A model generated the notes under the pieces. It did not search any database. It saw nothing but the letters and a program-made list of their open reading frames with translations, and was not told the origin of the DNA. Source: Dastarcus helophoroides (lineage: Eukaryota > Arthropoda > Insecta > Coleoptera > Bothrideridae). Taken from it: a stretch of 64,000 nucleotides of DNA. The translations under genes and the position numbers were made by a program. Shown here piece by piece: positions 24,541 through 36,640 of this stretch. Numbering within the stretch: position 1 is the stretch's first letter; every line of letters begins with the position of its first letter. The stretch is from NCBI GenBank assembly GCA_028583605.1, contig CM053328.1, forward strand, positions 1,542,507-1,606,506. Direction: 5' to 3'.

Positions 24541-25644
24541 AATTATACATAAAGATTTCTTATTTATTAATTAGGGATGTTTCGCTCTGGTCAGTCTATT
24601 CAATCATTGCACCCACTGAGAGGTGGTGGCGATCTATGAAGTCGTAAACCATTTGTTTTATCCATCTTCCAGAATGATCCTTTTTTTGGGAACGTTAAGT
24701 TTCAATTATTTAGATTTAAAAAAAATGAAATTAGTCATACTATAAGTTTGTTACACTTCGCTCGAGACAGTTGTCCACAACCAGAACAATCCTGTGCATT
24801 CTACATTGTATTTAGCGTGTGCTTTCGAAGTTAGATTAGTTTCAACAATATTTGAATTTTAAATTATTTTTAAATTCGTTATGCAAAAGCATCAAACTCA
24901 TTTCCATATCAAATACAAATTTTCCATACAAGGGCTAAAAATTTTCAATGAAATCATGTCATAACAGGTTCAATGTGTTATTTAGTACGGAAAATTCGTA
25001 TTTGTTTTTAGATGCGTTTGCGAAACGATTGGCCCATTGGGCCGGAAAAAAATCTTTATTGAGCCGGCAATAAATAAGTATCACTTTGTCGTTTGCCACT
25101 TTGTTAATTATCCGAAATAGCTCCCGAGGGTTTAATTAGGTAACCTATTTTCACCTTTTGCTCGATATGTCCCAACCGGCGGCATCCAAATTGTGCTTAT
25201 ACATTTGAATTATGATACTTGCTCTCTCGGGTCTACGCCATACAAGCGAATTTTAATTTGAAGGCACCAAATTAACTGCAGCAATTAGCTATATTTCTAC
25301 TCGATTACTCACTATGCATGAGTCCGCGAAATTTCCCCATTGTGCGTTTCGAATTTCCCTGAAATAATGAAAGAAAAACAAAGGGGGAGAGTGTTTAGTT
25401 TAATTCTTAGCGAAAACATTAGCGTCATAATTTTGCAATTAATGTCTTTGGCGCTAGAGGGAAATTTTCCAGGTTCTAAAGCTTATTCGCTACGTAAACT
25501 TTTATAAGACTCCACCCTAAATTGTTAACCACTCGTGGAATTTCTAATGCGTTAGTTTTCAGTTTGTTATCTTTCGTAAGCCACATAAAGCACAGATATT
25601 TAAATGCATGGAAACTTTATACTTGGAGGCCTTTAAGAACATCA
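24541..25644. other. Low-repeat island (1.1 kb)
   Basis: Single-copy-looking DNA with no recognisable gene. Some short stretches (25020-25330) have balanced composition and could be conserved non-coding DNA. Confidence 0.4.
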
Positions 25645-25800
25645 AAAAATATTTCTTTGAAGATGATAGCTTGGCTATCGAAACGCTTTACAGCAACCTT
25701 TGCTGTGTTTTTTAATTTTTCTTGGTTTCAGGGGACAAGTTATGTATTTCAATTTTTGAAGATAACCAAGGACCAGTCCCCAGTTCGTTCCACTAAAAGC
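25645..25800 (+). mobile_element. Family 2 repeat, copy B (linear, plus strand)
   Basis: Holds TGAAGATGATAGCTTGGCTA at 25660, then TCGAAACGCTTTACAGCAAC, the CTTGGTTTCAGGGGACAAG module and the terminal GTTCGTTCCACTAA. The first base of the CTGAAGA box is changed to T, so the ribozyme-like core is degenerate here. Only one arm is present. Confidence 0.75.
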
Positions 25801-26068
25801 TTTTGTCCTAAATTATTTTTTTGTTCCAAGGCAATTCCGTGGCATGGCATTGGTATACCTGATGCGTAATACAAAAATATGTAGCCAATCATTGGGACTG
25901 CCGCCACAAGTGAAAACTAGTGGTTTTATCGATACGAACATTGGAAATATTTGAAAATAAACTCACTTCAAAAATTGTTGAAACTGCTCTAATAGTAAAT
26001 TCGTTCCTTCATTGAACTTCGTCCCGCACATAATTCGCCTCAAAATCAGATATTTTCCAATAAATCTT
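25801..26068. other. Low-repeat DNA
   Basis: About 270 bp of ordinary AT-rich sequence; nothing recognised. Confidence 0.3.
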
Positions 26069-26190
26069 GTTTTTAAAAGCCAACTTTTTTTAAAAGCCAA
26101 CTTTTTTAAAAGTCAACTTTTTTTAAAAGTCGACTTTTTTAAAAGTCGACTTTTTTAAAAGCCAACTCTTTTTAAAAGCCAACTTTCAAG
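26069..26190 (+). repeat. ~18-bp TTTTTTAAAAGCCAACT minisatellite, about 6-7 units
   Basis: Consecutive units of AAAAGCCAACTTTTTT and the variant AAAAGTCGACTTTTTT. It is short and fairly homogeneous, so probably younger than the large AT arrays. Confidence 0.85.
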
Positions 26191-26735
26191 ATATCGTAAA
26201 AATACGTCAGTCGAGTACATCTCGTTAAAAATATCTTAAGTGTCGCCAACAATAAATGACGGATTTTATTTGAAGCGAAGTAAAATTCGGAAGTTTACTT
26301 AACGGCAATTAAAACTTGGATGTTCTAACTTCTTCAAATTGATGGTGTTTTTAATTAAGACGTTAAGATGGTCTGTTATAATTCCACTAGATTTGTTTTG
26401 AATTTAAACAAGTTTTAAACTCAAATAGCGCAGTCCCGTGGGGAACTGGCGTTAGCCTGACTACTAAATTTGATTTATAGAGGAAAATAGCTTAGTATTT
26501 TCATGAAGTATAAATTGTGGAGCATTCACAACCGGTATCTACGATGTAAGTAAGGTTACAAAAGTCGTTATAATGAAGTAACTTCCAATAACTTCCAATA
26601 ATGTGGGTTGTTCTTTATGGTGCACACAAAAACTGTTTTAGAATGTTGTCAACTTTCATTAATAAAAATTTAAATGTTTCCAAACTGGGTCGCGAAAACG
26701 TTAAATAAAATTAATAAACATTATGGGTTGTTTTT
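26191..26735. other. Low-repeat DNA
   Basis: No gene or RNA recognised. Confidence 0.35.
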
Positions 26736-26936
26736 TTTGTGGTTATCTTCAAAAATTGAAATACAAAAATTGTCCCCTGAAATCAACAAAGATTAAAAAA
26801 CACAACAAAGGTTGCTCTAACGTGTTTCGATAGCCAAGCTGAAGATGAGAGCTTGGCTATCGAAACGCGTTAGAGCAACCTTTGTTGTATTTTTTAATCT
26901 TTCTTGGTTTCAGGGGACAATTTTTGTATTTTAATT
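26736..26936. mobile_element. Family 2 repeat, copy C (near-perfect palindrome)
   Basis: Two inverted arms of about 95 bp (26738-26834 and 26837-26933) meet near 26835. Each contains CAACAAAGGTTGCTCTAACG (or its complement), the CGATAGCCAAGCT stem sequence and the TGTCCCCTGAAA module. The centre lacks part of the CTGAAGATGATAGC loop, so the palindrome seems to have formed by fusion of two truncated copies. The right end runs directly into a small satellite. Confidence 0.8.
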
Positions 26937-27345
26937 ATGGGTTGTATTGCATTATGGGTTCCATCAAAGCATCAGCTATTGTAAGGAACTGATTGATAGC
27001 AGAAGCTTCGACTATTTTTCAAAATTTTGACTATTTATAAAATTTGGACTATTTTCAAAATTTCGACTATTCTCAAAATTTCGACTATTTTCGAAATTTC
27101 GACTATTTCAATTTTTGTATTTTAATTATGGGTTCCATCAAAGCATTAGCTATTGTGACGAACTGATTCATAGCAGAAGCTTCGACTATTTGTCAAAATT
27201 TGGACTATTTATAAAATTTGGACTATTTTCAAAATTTCGACTATTCTCAAAATTTCGACTATTTTTGTATTTTAATTATCGGTTGTATTGCATTATGGGT
27301 TCCATCAAAGCATTAGCTATTGTAACGAATTGATTGACAGCAGAA
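26920..27345 (+). repeat. ~170-bp tandem repeat incorporating the family 2 terminus
   Basis: GGGTTCCATCAAAGCATTAG recurs at about 26956, 27130 and 27296 (spacing 174 and 166 bp), followed each time by GCTATTGT, a GATTGATAGCAGAAGCTTCG-like stretch and a short CGACTATTTTCAAAATTT array. The unit starts with TTTTTGTATTTTAATTATGG, which is also the end of copy C. Confidence 0.8.
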
Positions 27346-28079
27346 CTTTCGACTATTTTTCAAAATTTGGACTATTTTTAAATTTTCGACTATTCTCAAA
27401 ATTTCGGCTATTTTCGAAATTTCAACTTTTTTCAAAATTTCAACTGTTTTCAAAATTTTAACTGTAAAATTTCGACTTTTTCAAATTTCAACCCCTTAAC
27501 CAAAATGTTAACTTTTCTTGACCATTTTGGTTAATAAAAATTGCGCCTCTTTTCAATTTTTTTCTGTTTTCCAACTTTTGACTTTATTAAAAATTTGAAA
27601 CTTTGTTTCAAAATTTTTGAATTATTTTGATATTTATTTTGACGGTTTTTGAATTGTCGACATACTTTAAAAATCCATCTATTTTGCGAATAATTTTGGG
27701 CATTTTTTGTTAGATTTCGATTTTTTTAACTTGTGCTGCTTTTAATGTTTCTATTTTTTTTGAAAATTTTGATTTTTTTTTTAATTTTGATTTTTTATAA
27801 AATTTTGAATTTTTTTGAAAATTTTGAATTTTTTTGAAAATTTTGAATATTTTTCGAATCTAACCGTGTTTGTTGAAACTTTTTATTTCCTTTGAGCTTT
27901 AGTCTTCTTTAAAAAATAAATACGAGTGTCTTTTAGAACTTCCAAATTTTTTTTGAAACGTTTAATTTCTTTTGAAAATTTCAACTTTTGAAAAAAATTT
28001 CAACTTTTGATGAAAATTTTCACATTTCTCTTAGAGTTTTACTTTAAAATCTCTACTCTTTTTTCAAGTTTTTACCTTT
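27346..28079 (+). repeat. AT-rich pyrimidine-polarity array
   Basis: Degenerate CAAAATTTCGACTTTTT text; no stable period and no gene. Confidence 0.6.
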
Positions 28080-31000
28080 TTTTTTTGAAACATTTGCCCA
28101 CGGTTGCCCACCCTTGCCCCTCCACTTGCCCACCCTTGTCCTCCTTGCCCCCCACTTGCCCACCCTTGCCGCCCCTTGTCATCCATTTTTTTTTGCAAAT
28201 TTTATTTTTTTTATGAAAATTGAGACTGTTTTCAAAATTTTAATTTCTTTGAACATCTCGACTCTAAACTTTCGTTGTTTCTAAAAATTATTTGGTATTT
28301 TTCCAACGTCTCGCCTTGTTTTTCAAATTTTTGAACTAAAAGCTTCGGATATTTTAAAAAATTTCGACATTTTTCATAATTTTGACTTTAAAATTTCGGC
28401 TTTTTTAAATTTTGACCGTTTTTCAAAAAAAAAAAAATTCAGCTTTATTTCAAAATTTTGGCTAATAAAAATTCCAAACTTTTTCAAAATTTATCTACTT
28501 TTGATAAAATTTTCAATTGACCGCTCTTGCCCCCCGCTGCCCCCCATCTTTTTTTTGCGAATTTTATTTTTTATGAAAATTTAGACTTTTTTAAAATTAT
28601 CGAATTTATTTAAAATTTCAATTTTTTTGAACATTTCGACTCTTTAAAATTTCGTCGTTTCCAAAAAATTTCGACATTTTTTAAAATTTTGATTTTAAAA
28701 TTTCGACTTTTTCAAATTTTCTTCCATTTTCCAAAATTTTTAATTTTTTTTGAACGCTTTGGCCAATAAAAATGTTGAACTTTTTCAAAATTTATCTATT
28801 ATTTCAACTTTTGACCTTTTTAAAAATGTGAAACTCTTCAAAATTTTCGAATTATTTTGAAAAAGGTTTTTAAAACTTGAGTTTTTAAAAAATTTTGAGT
28901 TTTTTCAAAATTCTGCTTTTCTTGAGTTTTCCAATCATTTCTGAATATTTCAACCTTTTAAAATCATACAAATTTTTGTAAATTTCTACTTTTTTAAAAA
29001 TTCTGATTTTGTTTGTTAAAATTCAATTTTTGATAAAATTTTCCATTGACCGCTCTTGCCTACCCTTGCCCACGGTTGCCCACCCTTGCCCCCTTGTCAA
29101 CCCTTGCCCCCCCACTTGCCCACCCTTGCCCCCTCACTTGCCCACCCTTGCGCCCCCACTTGCCCACCCTTCCCCCCACTTGCCCACCCTTGCCCCCCCA
29201 CTTGCCCACCCTTGCCCCCCTTGTCCCCTATCTTTTTTTTGCAAATTTTATTTTTTTAATGAAAATTTAGACTTTTTTTTAAGTTTTCAAATTTATTCAA
29301 AATTTTAATATTTTTGAACATCTCGACTCTTTAAACTTTCGTTTTTTTTTTAAATTTGGTATTTTTTCAACGTGTCGCCTGGTTTTTCAAATTTTTGAAT
29401 TAAAAGCTTCGGATATTTTAAAAAATTTCGACATTTTTCAAAATTTTGACTTTAAAATTTCGACCTTTCAAATTTTGACCTTTTTTCCAAAATTTTAAAT
29501 TTTTTTTGAAAATTTTGGCTAATGAAAATTTTGAATTTTTTCAAAATTTATCTATTTTTTCAACTTTTGACCTTTTTAAAAATGTGAAACTTTCTTCAAA
29601 ATTTTCGAATTATTTTGAAAAAGGTTTCTTAAAACTTTGCAGTTTTTAAAAAATTTTGAGTTTTTTCAAAAGTCTGCTTTTCTTGAGTTTTCCAATCATT
29701 TCTGAATATTTCAACCTTTTAAAATCATACAAATTTTTTTAAATTTCGACTTTTTTAAAAGTTCTGATTTTGTTTGTTAAATTTCAATTTTTGATAAAAT
29801 TTTCCATTGACGGCTCTTGCCCACCCTTGCCCACGGTTGCCCACCCTTGCCCCCTTGTCAACCCTTGCCTCCCCACTTGCCCATCCTTGCGCCCCCACTT
29901 GCCCACCGTTGCCCCCCCTTGCCCCCCTTGCCCCCCCACTTACCCATCCTTGCCCCCCCACTTGCCCACCCTTGCCCCCCCACTTACCCATCCTTGCCCC
30001 CCCACTTGCCCACCCTTGCCCCCCTTGTCCCCTATCTTTTTTTGCAAATTTGATTTTTTTATGAAAATTTAGACTTTTTTTTAAGTTTTCGAATTTATTC
30101 AAAATCTTAATTTTTTTGAACATCTCGACTCTTTAAACTTTCGTTTTTTTTTAAATTTGGTATTTTTTCAACGTGTCGCCTGGTTTTTCAAATTTTTGAA
30201 TTAAAAGCTTCGGATATTTTAAACAATTTCGACATTTTTCAAAATTTTGACTTTAAAATTTCGACCTTTCAAATTTTGACCTTTTTTCCAAAATTTTAAA
30301 TTTTTTTTGAAAATTTTGGCTAATAAAAATTACGAACTTTTTCAAAATTTATCTATTTTTTCAACATTTGACCTTTTTAAAAATGAGATACTTTCTTCAA
30401 AATTTTTGAATTATTTTCAAAAAGGTTTTTTAAAATTTGGAGTTTTTTTGAACATTTTAAATTTTCATCAAAATTCTGCTTTTTTTGAGATTTCCAATCA
30501 TTTTTGAATATTTCGACCTTTTAAAATCCTACGAATTTTTTTTTTAATTTCGACTTTTTTGAAAAATCTGATTTTGTTTGTCAAATTTCAACTTTTGATA
30601 AAATTTTCCATTTACCGCTCTTGCCCACGGTTGCCCACCCTTGCCCCCCCTGTCAACCCTTGCCCCCCCCTCCACAAATTTATTAAAATTTTACTTTAAA
30701 ATTTCTGCTCTTTTTTCTGGGTGGCCATTGACCCCCCTTCCCACCCTTTTCCTTCATCTTTTGCTCCCCTTGCCTCACTTAATCACCCTTGTCCCCCTTG
30801 GTCATTCTTGACCACCTTTTCCCCCCTTGATCATTCTTGACCACCCTTGCCCCCTTGCCCCCTTGCCCCCTTTGACTACCCTTGCCACCCTAGCTAAATT
30901 TTGAAACTTGTTTTTTAAAATTTAGAATTTTTTGAAAACTTTCGCTTTTTTCAAGTTTCCTTCTTTTAATTTTTCAATATTTCGATTTCTTAAAATTACA

Positions 31001-31545
31001 CGAATTTTGTTTTAATTTCTACTTTTATGAACATTTTGGTTTTTTTTTCAAATTTCAACTTTTGATGAAATTTGCAAAAATTTGAAATTTCTTTCAATTT
31101 TACTTTAAAATGTCTGCTCTTTATTCGAATTTTACCAATTTTTTTTTTGATTATTTTGCTTTTTTAAAAAATGTCCCCATTTTTTTTAAATTCGTCTATT
31201 TTTTAAAATTTGGCATTTCTGGCATATTGAACCCCCCTGACCACCCTTGCCCACCCTTGCCCACCCTTGCCCACCCTTGTCCACCCTTGCCCACCCTTTC
31301 CCACCTTTGCCCACCCTTTTCCACCCTTGCCTATCCTTGCCCACCCTTGACTATCCTTGTCTACCCTTGTCCCCCCTTACCCCCCTTGACCCCCATATTT
31401 TGTCCCCCTTGATTAATGTCCTCCTCGCCCCTTGTCCTTCTTGACGACCCTTTCCGATTCTTCACTATTTTCTTTCATTTTTGCTTCCTTGCTCCCCTGC
31501 CCCCCTTGGTCATCGTTGACCACGCTTGCCCCCTCGCTAGGCCAA
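28080..31545 (-). repeat. Composite satellite with C-rich blocks (CTTGCCCACC)
   Basis: This is the reverse-complement orientation of the 15-17 and 21-23 kb family. C-rich blocks lie near 28095-28180, 28520-28550, 29050-29230, 29815-30030, 30615-30890 and 31230-31540. The entry sequence GATAAAATTTTCCATTGAC occurs near 28510 (variant), 29032 and 29793, and as CATTTACC near 30597, so units are about 520, 760 and 800 bp. Pro/Leu/Ala/Thr-rich open frames on the + strand reflect the monomer and are not genes. Confidence 0.9.
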
Positions 31546-32559
31546 TTTTTCCCAATTTTGAAGCTTGTTTTTTAAAATTTATTAAAAATTTTCGCTCTTC
31601 AAAATTTTTCTTTTTTCAGTTTTTCAACCATTTTTCAATACTTAAATTTCTTAAAATTATACAATTTCTTTTAAATTTCTACTTTTTAAAAAATTCTGAT
31701 TTTTTTTCAAATTTCAACTTTTGATGGAAATTTCGAAGTTTCCTAAAATTTTACTTTAACATTTCTGCTTTTTTCAAATTTTCACATTTTTGAAAATTCT
31801 GATTATTTTTTAAATTTCTAGTTTTGATGAAAATTTCGAAATTTTTTAAAAGTTTACTTTAAAGCTTCTGCTCTTTTTTCGAATTTTGACAATTTTTTTT
31901 GAAAACTTCGCCTTTTTAAAAATTTCGGCATTTTTAACAATTCATCTACTTTTCAAAATTTGGAACATTTTCGAAATGTTCAAATTCTTTGGAGAATTCT
32001 GTTTTTTAGATTTCGAATTTTTCGTAAATTACGCTGATTTTTCTTTTAAAATTTCATGAAAATTTTGATGAAAATTAATAAAAATTTCTGCTCTTCTTTC
32101 AAATTTTCACAATTTTATTTTGTTTTGAAAATTTCTCTTTTTTTAAACATTTCGGAATTTTAAATAAAATTCGTCTATTTTTCAAAATTTGGAACATTTT
32201 CGAAATGTTCAAATTCTTTGGAGAATTCTGTTTTTTAGATTTCGAATTTTTCGTAAATTACACTGATTTTTCTTTTAAAATTTCATGAAAATTTTGATGA
32301 AAATTAATAAAAATTTCTGCTCTTCTTTCAAATTTTCACAATTTTATTTTGTTTTGAAAATTTCTCTTTTTTAAACATTTCGGAATTTTAAATAAAATTC
32401 GTCTATTTTTCAAAATTTGGAATATTTTTGAAATGTTTGAATTCTTTAGAGAATTCTGTTTTTTAAATTTCGAATTTTTTGTAGATTACGCTGATTTTTC
32501 ATTTAAAATTTCATGAAAATTTTGATGAAAATTGATAAAAATTTCGAAATTTCTTAAAA
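31546..32559 (+). repeat. AT-rich repeat with nearly identical 229-bp tandem copies
   Basis: GGAACATTTTCGAAATGTTC occurs at about 31962 and 32191, with a third diverged copy near 32419. The first two copies of the ~229-bp unit are almost identical over their full length, which implies a recent duplication inside an otherwise old array. Confidence 0.85.
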
Positions 32560-32690
32560 TAGTCCGTCTGTCTGTTGGCTTTTCACGGCTCAACCATTGA
32601 ATTGATTTCGATGAAAATTAGTGTAGAGCTTCCTTGAAATCTGAGATAAAACATAGGCTCCTTTTTAATACAAAAAACTGTTTCAGATAC
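32560..32690 (-). repeat. Interspersed-repeat terminus (GTCCGTCTGTCTGT type)
   Basis: GTCCGTCTGTCTGTTGGC, CACGGCTCAACCATTGAA and GATTTCGATGAAAATTAG form a motif set seen widely at one end of arthropod dispersed elements. It is similar in plan to 4640-4730 (opposite orientation) and to 45160-45220. The element class is not determined. Confidence 0.4.
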
Positions 32691-33822
32691 ATCCAAACTA
32701 ATATTATATCTAGAAAACTTAAATTTTCTTGGATTTTTTGTGGGTTTTGACTACATAGTGTACATCATAATCCCAATTAAATATAAATGAGAAAATGTTT
32801 GTCAAAATTTATCAATTTTGAAACCGTTTTTATTTGACTTTTTTTAGCATTTACTAATTTGAATTCTTTCAAAATTATTACTCCAAATGTCTGTTTTAAA
32901 TTTCAAGTTCAAACTCCAACTAATTGCGAAAGTATTGACTTCGGTTGACAAGCGTTTTTAAAATTTATAACTGGTTAAACGAAGCAAACAAAAATAACGA
33001 CCCCAAATTGGACTCAAGCCTATTTGTAAAATTTCAAACAAATTAAATTTATCCGAGGCGGAAATGTTTCTGCAAACGAGCAAACAGAACTCAGAAGGAG
33101 CGAAAGAATATCAAATTGTCTAAAAAAAAACAGACTCTGCATTTTATACTGCCTAAAACAAAGCAGTTGTTAGGGTGTGTAAGCGTTTCTTCCGCCCTTT
33201 ACTTTCATATTCATGCGAATTGCTACGTTTTTCCTAAATTTTTAATGCGAAGGTGGAGCGCGGAACGTTAACAAACGGCCAAAATAAATCTCACTTTATT
33301 CGACGAACTATGGTCGTTATTTCGGACGGTGATCTGCCTCGTTGTTTCCAACAAAATTTCGTTTTTTCGATGAAATTTAATCATTCGTCAGAATTTGAGC
33401 AAGTTCTCCTATGGGACCCAAGTTGGAGAATATAAACGGTCCAAGTTCTTGGTAAATGCATATTTAACAAGTGGGGCTTTTAGTCGCTGCAGCTAATAGC
33501 TTTTATCATCTAAAGTATTCATATTGGTCGCTAGGAGCTAGGATATTTTAAGCTTCTTACAAAAAATATCAGGTTTAGATTAAGCTGCTTCTTAACACGA
33601 CGTAGATGCTGGATTATATTCAATTTGGATTTGGAAACGTAGAGAAAGTGTAACTGCCAATAAATCGGTTTAAATTTGAATTTTTTTTCCAAGGAGAAAC
33701 TCGAGCGAACGAGTAACAGAGAAAAATGTCAAATGCGATCAAGTATCAGGTCACTGAAAACTGTTTCATTCACCCAATACTGAAGACGTGTTGTTCAAAT
33801 ACACGAAAACCGCAACTATTGA
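32691..33822. other. Low-repeat island (1.1 kb)
   Basis: No recognised gene. A 60-codon open frame at 33253-33435 (+) has mixed composition but no identifiable domain or splice sites. Confidence 0.35.
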
Positions 33823-35795
33823 AAATTGAACATTTTGAAAATTTCGAATTTCATTGTTTTTTAACTTTAATTTTCCAAAATTTGACTTATTTTGTAAATT
33901 TTGCAATTTCGCTTTTTTTCTAAGGATTCGATTTTTTTTTTACAAAATTTTGACTTTCTTGGAAAATTAGATCTTTGTATTTATTGTGTACTGAATTTTG
34001 ATACAAAATTTCGAACCAAATATTGACTAATTTCGAAGTTTTGAATTTTTTGTAAAATTTCGGCTTTTATTTAAAATTCTCAAGTATTTTTAAAAATTTT
34101 GTTTAAAGTTCCTCTTCTCATTGAACATCTATTATTGAAATGCTTACTAACAATTTCGACTTTTTTCTAAATTTCACTTTTAAACATTTCGATTTTGTAA
34201 ATTCGAATTTTTTGAAAATCTCGACTTCTTTTTCAAAATTTCGACGTTTTCTCAGCATTCTGGCTTCCTATAAATAAAATTTTTAAGAAATCTGATTTCG
34301 ATATTTATTGAAAATTGAATATTATGAAAATTCCGAAATTTATTGTTTTCTAAACTTCCATTTTCCAAAATTTGACTTATTTTGTAAATTTTGCGATTTC
34401 GCTTTTTTTTCCAAAGGTTTCACTTTTTTTTTTACAAAATTTTGACTTTGTTGGAAAACTTTGTGTTTATTTTGTACTGAATTTTGACACAAAATTTCGA
34501 CCAAATATCGACTAATTTCGAGATTTTGAATTTTTTGTACAATTTCGACTTTTTTCAAATTTTTCAAGTATTTTTGAAAATTTGGTTAAAAATTCCTCTT
34601 CTCATTAAAAACTAACCCCATTCTTAAAATTCTTACTAACAATTTCCACTTTTTTCTAAATTTGATATTTAAAAATTCCAATTTTGAAAATTCGAAATTT
34701 TTGAAAATCTCGACTTCTTTTTCAAAATGTCGACTTTTTCTTAACATTCTGGCTTTCTATAAATAAAATTTTTAAGAAATCTGATTTCCATATTTATTGA
34801 AAATTGAATATTATGAAAATTCCGAAATTTATTGTTTTTTAAACTTCCATTTTCCAAAATTTGACTTATTTTGAAAAATTTTGCAATTTCGCTTTTTTCC
34901 AAAGGTTCAACTTTTTTTTTACAAAATTTTGACTTCTTTGGAAAACTTTGTGATTATTTTGTACTGAATTTTGATACAAAATTTCGACCAAATATTGACT
35001 AATTTCGAAGTTTTGAATTTTTTGTAAAATTTCGACTTTTTTTCAAAATTTTCAAGTATTTTTGAAAATTTGGTTTAAAATTCCTCTTCTCATTAAAAAT
35101 TATTCCCAGTCTTGAAATTCTTACTAACAATTTCAACTTTTTTCTAAATTTGACTTTTAATAATTTCGATTTTGAAAATTCGAATTTTTTGAAAATTTCG
35201 ACTTTTTTTTCAAAATTTCGACTTTTTCTCAACATTCTCGCTTTCTAAAAATACAATTTTTAAGGAGTCTGATTTCGATTTTTATTGAAAATTGAATATT
35301 TTGAAAATTCCGAATTTCAATTTTTTTTTAAACTTCCATTTTCCAAAATTTGATTTATTTTGGAAAATTTTGTAATTTCGCTTTTTTTCCAAAGATTCCA
35401 ATTTTTTTTTTACAAAATTTTGACTTTCCTGGAACACTTTGTGTTTATTTTGTACCGAATTTTGACACGAAATTTCGACCAAATATTGACTAATTTCGAA
35501 GTTTTCATTTTTTTGTGAAATTTCGTCTTTTTTCAAATTTTTCAAGTATTTTTGAAAATTTGGTTTAAAATTCGTTTTCTCATTAAAAACTAATCCCATT
35601 CTTGAAATTTCTACTAACAATTTCGACTTTTTTCTAAATTTGATTTTGAAATATTTCAATTAATTTTGAAAATTCGAATTTTTTCAAAATTTCGACTTGT
35701 TTCAAGATTTCGACTTTTTTCAACATTCTGGCTCTCTAAAAATGATATTTTTAAGAAATATGATTTTTTAGCATGTTTCTGGTGGCCATTGGCCG
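33823..35795 (+). repeat. ~488-bp tandem satellite, four units
   Basis: TATTGAAAATTGAA recurs near 33818, 34307, 34796 and 35284, a period of about 488 bp. Unit landmarks in order: TTCCAAAATTTGACTTATTT, GTACTGAATTTTGA, TTCGACCAAATATTGACTAA, TTCCTCTTCTCATTAAAAA. Identity between units is high, with scattered substitutions. Minus-strand Lys/Asn/Phe-rich open frames are artefacts. Confidence 0.9.
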
Positions 35796-36640
35796 CCCTT
35801 TCCTACCCTTTCTCACCCTTTCCCACCCTTGCCCATCCTTGCCCCACCTTGCCCACCCTTGCCCCACCTTGCCCACCCTTGCCCCACCTTGCCCACCCTT
35901 GCCCCACCTTGCCCCACCTTGCCCACCCTTGCCCCACCTTGCCCACCCTTGCCCCACCTTGCCCACCCTAGCCCCACCTTGCCCACCCTTGCCCCACCTT
36001 GCTCACCCTTGCCTCATCTTGCCCCACCTTGGCCACCCTTGCCCACCCTTGTCGACCCTTGCCCACCCTTGTCGACCCTTGCCCCCCTTGCCCACCTTTG
36101 TCGACCCTTGCCCACCCTTGCCCCCCCTTGCCCACCCTTGCCCATCCTTGCCCCACCTTGCCCACCCTTGCCCCACCTTGCCCACCCTTGCCCCACCTTG
36201 CCCCACCTTGTCCACCCTTGCCCCAACTTGCCCCACCTTGCCCACCCTTGCCCCACCTTGCCCACCCTTGCCCCACCTTGCCCACCCTAGCCCCACCTTG
36301 CCCACCCTTGCCCCACCTTGCTCACCCTTGCCTCATCTTGCCCCACCTTGGCCACCCTTGCCCACCCTTGTCGACCCTTGCCCCCCTTGCCCACCTTTGT
36401 CGACCCTTGCCCACCCTTTTCGACCCTTTCCCCCCTTGCCCACCCTTGCCAACCCCTTGACCACCCTTGCCCTCCCTTGCCAGCCCTTGCTCACCCTTGC
36501 CCACCCTTGCCAACCCCTTGCCAAGCTTTGCCCTCCCTTGCCCCCCTTGCCCACCCTTGCCCATCCTTGCACATCCTTGCCCACCCTTAAGCCCACCCTT
36601 GCCCCCCTGCTCATCCTTGCACACCCTTGCCCCCCCATAT
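35796..36640 (-). repeat. C-rich minisatellite TTGCCCCACC/TTGCCCACCC with ~316-bp higher-order copy
   Basis: Ten-base variants TTGCCCCACC and TTGCCCACCC alternate, giving a 20-bp dimer. A block containing CTTGCTCACCCTTGCCTC, CTTGGCCACCC and CTTGTCGACCC at 35995-36110 recurs about 316 bp later (36311-36410). It sits where the AT arrays of 33.8-35.8 and 36.6-38.0 kb would otherwise be continuous. All six frames stay largely open because the monomer lacks stops; the 294-codon frame at 35773-36657 is not credible as a gene. Confidence 0.92.
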
